Source of the DNA: Planctomycetaceae bacterium
GTDB lineage: Bacteria; Planctomycetota; Planctomycetia; Planctomycetales; Planctomycetaceae
Assembly (NCBI GenBank): GCA_016765335.1
Contig: JAESQE010000162.1
Coordinates: 1 to 6,979 of the forward strand
Direction of reading: 5' to 3'
DNA length: 6,979 nucleotides
Part shown: positions 5,915 to 6,979 of the stretch, piece after piece
Numbering within the stretch: the first letter of the stretch is position 1
Layout of the letters: each line of letters opens with the position of its first letter
Notes under the pieces: model-generated
Told to the model about the DNA's origin: nothing
Databases searched by the model: none
Seen by the model: only the letters and a program-made list of their open reading frames with translations
Translations under genes and position numbers: made by a program

Positions 5915-6538
5915 CTATTGTGCAATTGGATGATGTGTCATTTCGTTTTCGGGAAACGGCAAAAACAGATGCTCTAGTGGGGCACGCGAGACAATATCAG
6001 GACTGAGCCAGGTTTCTACTGCTCGTTCGTCAGGTAGAATCACAGGCATTCGTTTGCGGGGATGATATCGGGCAACCAGTGGATTGGCATTTGTCGTTAG
6101 AATTGTGCACGAATTAATCTGTTCGTTCTCGAAAGACCACTGTTCCCACAACCCCGCCAGCAGCATCAAAGGTTGCGATGCCACTTCAAACAGTTCTCCC
6201 TTTTCGACAAACTGACTGGCTGGAATGATACAGCGACGAGATTTGAATGCCTCGCGATATGTCGGTTTTTCATCAATGGTTTCGCTGCGAGCATTGAAGG
6301 TCATACGCTGGAATGCTTTTCTCGTTTTGTGCCTTGGCGAAGATTTCCACCAGAAAGGTAAAAGTCCCCATTGGGAAGAAATAAGTTCACGTTCCCCTTG
6401 CTGATTGCATCTTAATATCGGAACTTCCGCCAGTGGAAAGAACCCTACATCCGGAAAAGAACAGTCCAGAGAATTCTGAGCCTGAAGATATTCTTTGAGA
6501 TGCAGAGCATTGGCTTTAAGAAAGAAATGATGACACAT
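5915..6538 (-). CDS. SRAP-domain protein (SOS response-associated peptidase family, YedK/HMCES type)
   Basis: The protein has 207 residues, close to the usual 200-230 of the family. SRAP proteins sense abasic sites in single-stranded DNA and form a covalent thiazolidine crosslink through the Cys exposed after Met removal, protecting the site during replication. The needed residues are visible: Cys2 (MCHHFF), WGLLPFW (57-63), FNARSET (81-87, with Asn82, Arg84 and Glu86), SRRCIIPASQFVEKG (100-114, with the catalytic-site Glu112), TILTTNAN (145-152), and His159 before RMPVIL. Two features differ from the consensus: the start is MCHH instead of MCGR, and the His motif is HPRKRMP instead of HxRMP, two residues longer. 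ATG at 6538 is required because Cys2 must follow Met; the ribosome site is weak (only GAG touching the ATG). The RdgB-like gene ends 90 bp upstream. No LexA box of the CTGT-N8-ACAG type is visible before it. Confidence 0.9.
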   Translation of the reverse strand: MCHHFFLKANALHLKEYLQAQNSLDCSFPDVGFFPLAEVPILRCNQQGERELISSQWGLLPFWWKSSPRHKTRKAFQRMTFNARSETIDEKPTYREAFKSRRCIIPASQFVEKGELFEVASQPLMLLAGLWEQWSFENEQINSCTILTTNANPLVARYHPRKRMPVILPDERAVETWLSPDIVSRAPLEHLFLPFPENEMTHHPIAQ

Positions 6539-6540
6539 CT

Positions 6541-6628
6541 CAGGAATATTTCGGTAAAAAATGGTGGGGAAAATCTGATCAGAATAGCTGATGATTCTGG
6601 ATGGTATTTTCTTTAATGGCTGAAAAAG
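6541..6628. promoter_or_regulatory. Short intergenic region with palindrome and hairpin before the SRAP gene
   Basis: It contains a perfect 10-bp palindrome, TCTGATCAGA (6574-6583), and an overlapping hairpin, CAGAAT/ATTCTG (6580-6585 and 6594-6599, 8-nt loop). The palindrome could be an operator for the SRAP gene. The hairpin, followed on the minus strand by ATTTT within a few bases, could be a weak terminator of the RdgB-like gene. The two readings compete and neither is proven. Confidence 0.35.
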
Positions 6629-6979
6629 TCAACTCAGGCTTTTTAACTTTGTAAGCAGTTGAGGGATAAATTCGGTGAAGGCTCGTGCGCGATGAGAGAT
6701 ACATTTTTTAACAACAGGGGAAAGTTCGCCGAACGTGCGATTGTATTCGGGGATCAAAAAATAGGGATCGTATCCAAACCCGTTTGCTCCGCGTGGTTCT
6801 TCTATAATTCGCCCATTACATCGGCGTTGGACATTTAATTGAATCATTCCCTGGGGATCGGATAAGGCAATGTGGCACACATAATGAGCAGATCGCTTGT
6901 GGGCTGGCAGTCCAGCGAGTTTCTCGATTAATAATGCATTGTTCGATGTATCTGTTGCCTCCTCGCCACTGAAACGAGC
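6629..6979 (-). CDS. rdgB: RdgB/HAM1 family XTP/dITP pyrophosphatase (5'-truncated by window edge)
   Basis: The frame is open from the right edge (6979) to TGA at 6629-6631, giving the C-terminal 116 residues of a protein of about 200. It begins ARFSGEEATDTSNNALLIEKL, the family's region after the active-site loop. It continues with AHYVCHIALSDP, GRIIEEPRGANGFGYDPYF (the substrate-binding FGYDPxF) and ISHRARAF (the conserved SHR motif near the C-terminus). The enzyme hydrolyses non-canonical purine triphosphates (XTP, ITP, dITP) to monophosphates and pyrophosphate, keeping them out of DNA. The catalytic Asp and the N-terminal SxNxxK loop lie outside the window. An in-frame GTG at 6880 is internal to the conserved sequence and should not be taken as a start. 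The SRAP gene follows 90 bp downstream; both serve genome integrity and may be co-transcribed. Confidence 0.93.
   Translation of the reverse strand, partial: ARFSGEEATDTSNNALLIEKLAGLPAHKRSAHYVCHIALSDPQGMIQLNVQRRCNGRIIEEPRGANGFGYDPYFLIPEYNRTFGELSPVVKKCISHRARAFTEFIPQLLTKLKSLS

Noticed and set aside
6539..6628. LexA-type SOS box upstream of the SRAP gene
   Set aside because: No CTGT-N8-ACAG or GAAC-N4-GTTC arrangement is present; only the unassigned palindrome TCTGATCAGA is seen.
6878..6880. GTG as start codon of a short 83-residue RdgB-like protein
   Set aside because: The frame is open upstream to the window edge and the upstream residues (EEATDTSNNA, LAGLPAHKRSAHYV) match the family. The gene is cut by the edge, not short.
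1..6979. CRISPR arrays, tRNA or rRNA genes, integron or phage attachment sites
   Set aside because: No regularly spaced repeats, cloverleaf-like sequences or rRNA-like stretches were found on either strand.

Overview
The window is a moderately AT-rich bacterial segment in which every gene I can support is read from the minus strand. Family content suggests a planctomycete: a secreted lactonase-type beta-propeller, a stand-alone GATase1-like protein, a pyrophosphate-type phosphofructokinase next to a SIS-domain sugar isomerase, and an ISL3 transposase of the type I associate with that phylum. That placement is inference from gene families; no rRNA or other taxonomic marker is present.

Layout in transcription order (right to left). 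6979-6629: C-terminal part of a RdgB/HAM1 nucleotide-pyrophosphatase, cut by the window edge. 6538-5915: a SRAP (YedK/HMCES-type) protein. 5784-5023: a GATase1-like protein with an extended -10 promoter placed so that its message may be leaderless. 4888-3692: a PPi-type 6-phosphofructokinase. 3573-2554: a double-SIS sugar-phosphate isomerase/deaminase-like protein. 2553-2297: a non-coding stretch with several hairpins. 2296-918: a decayed ISL3-family insertion sequence with well preserved 34-bp terminal inverted repeats and a transposase broken in several places. 759-1: the N-terminal two thirds of an exported lactonase-family beta-propeller, cut by the left edge.

Functional picture: RdgB and SRAP are both housekeeping genome-integrity proteins (nucleotide-pool cleaning and abasic-site protection) and sit 90 bp apart. 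The phosphofructokinase and the SIS protein form a probable two-gene sugar-phosphate unit (118-bp gap, same strand). The lactonase could be linked to carbohydrate chemistry but is separated from that pair by the insertion sequence. I see no convincing new multigene system. The points most worth a second look are the possible leaderless promoter, the detailed decay of the transposase (including an extra segment of about 100 nt), a 10-base sequence that recurs three times near the element, a REP-like hairpin resembling the IS tip, and a 51-nt nested inverted repeat after the SIS gene.
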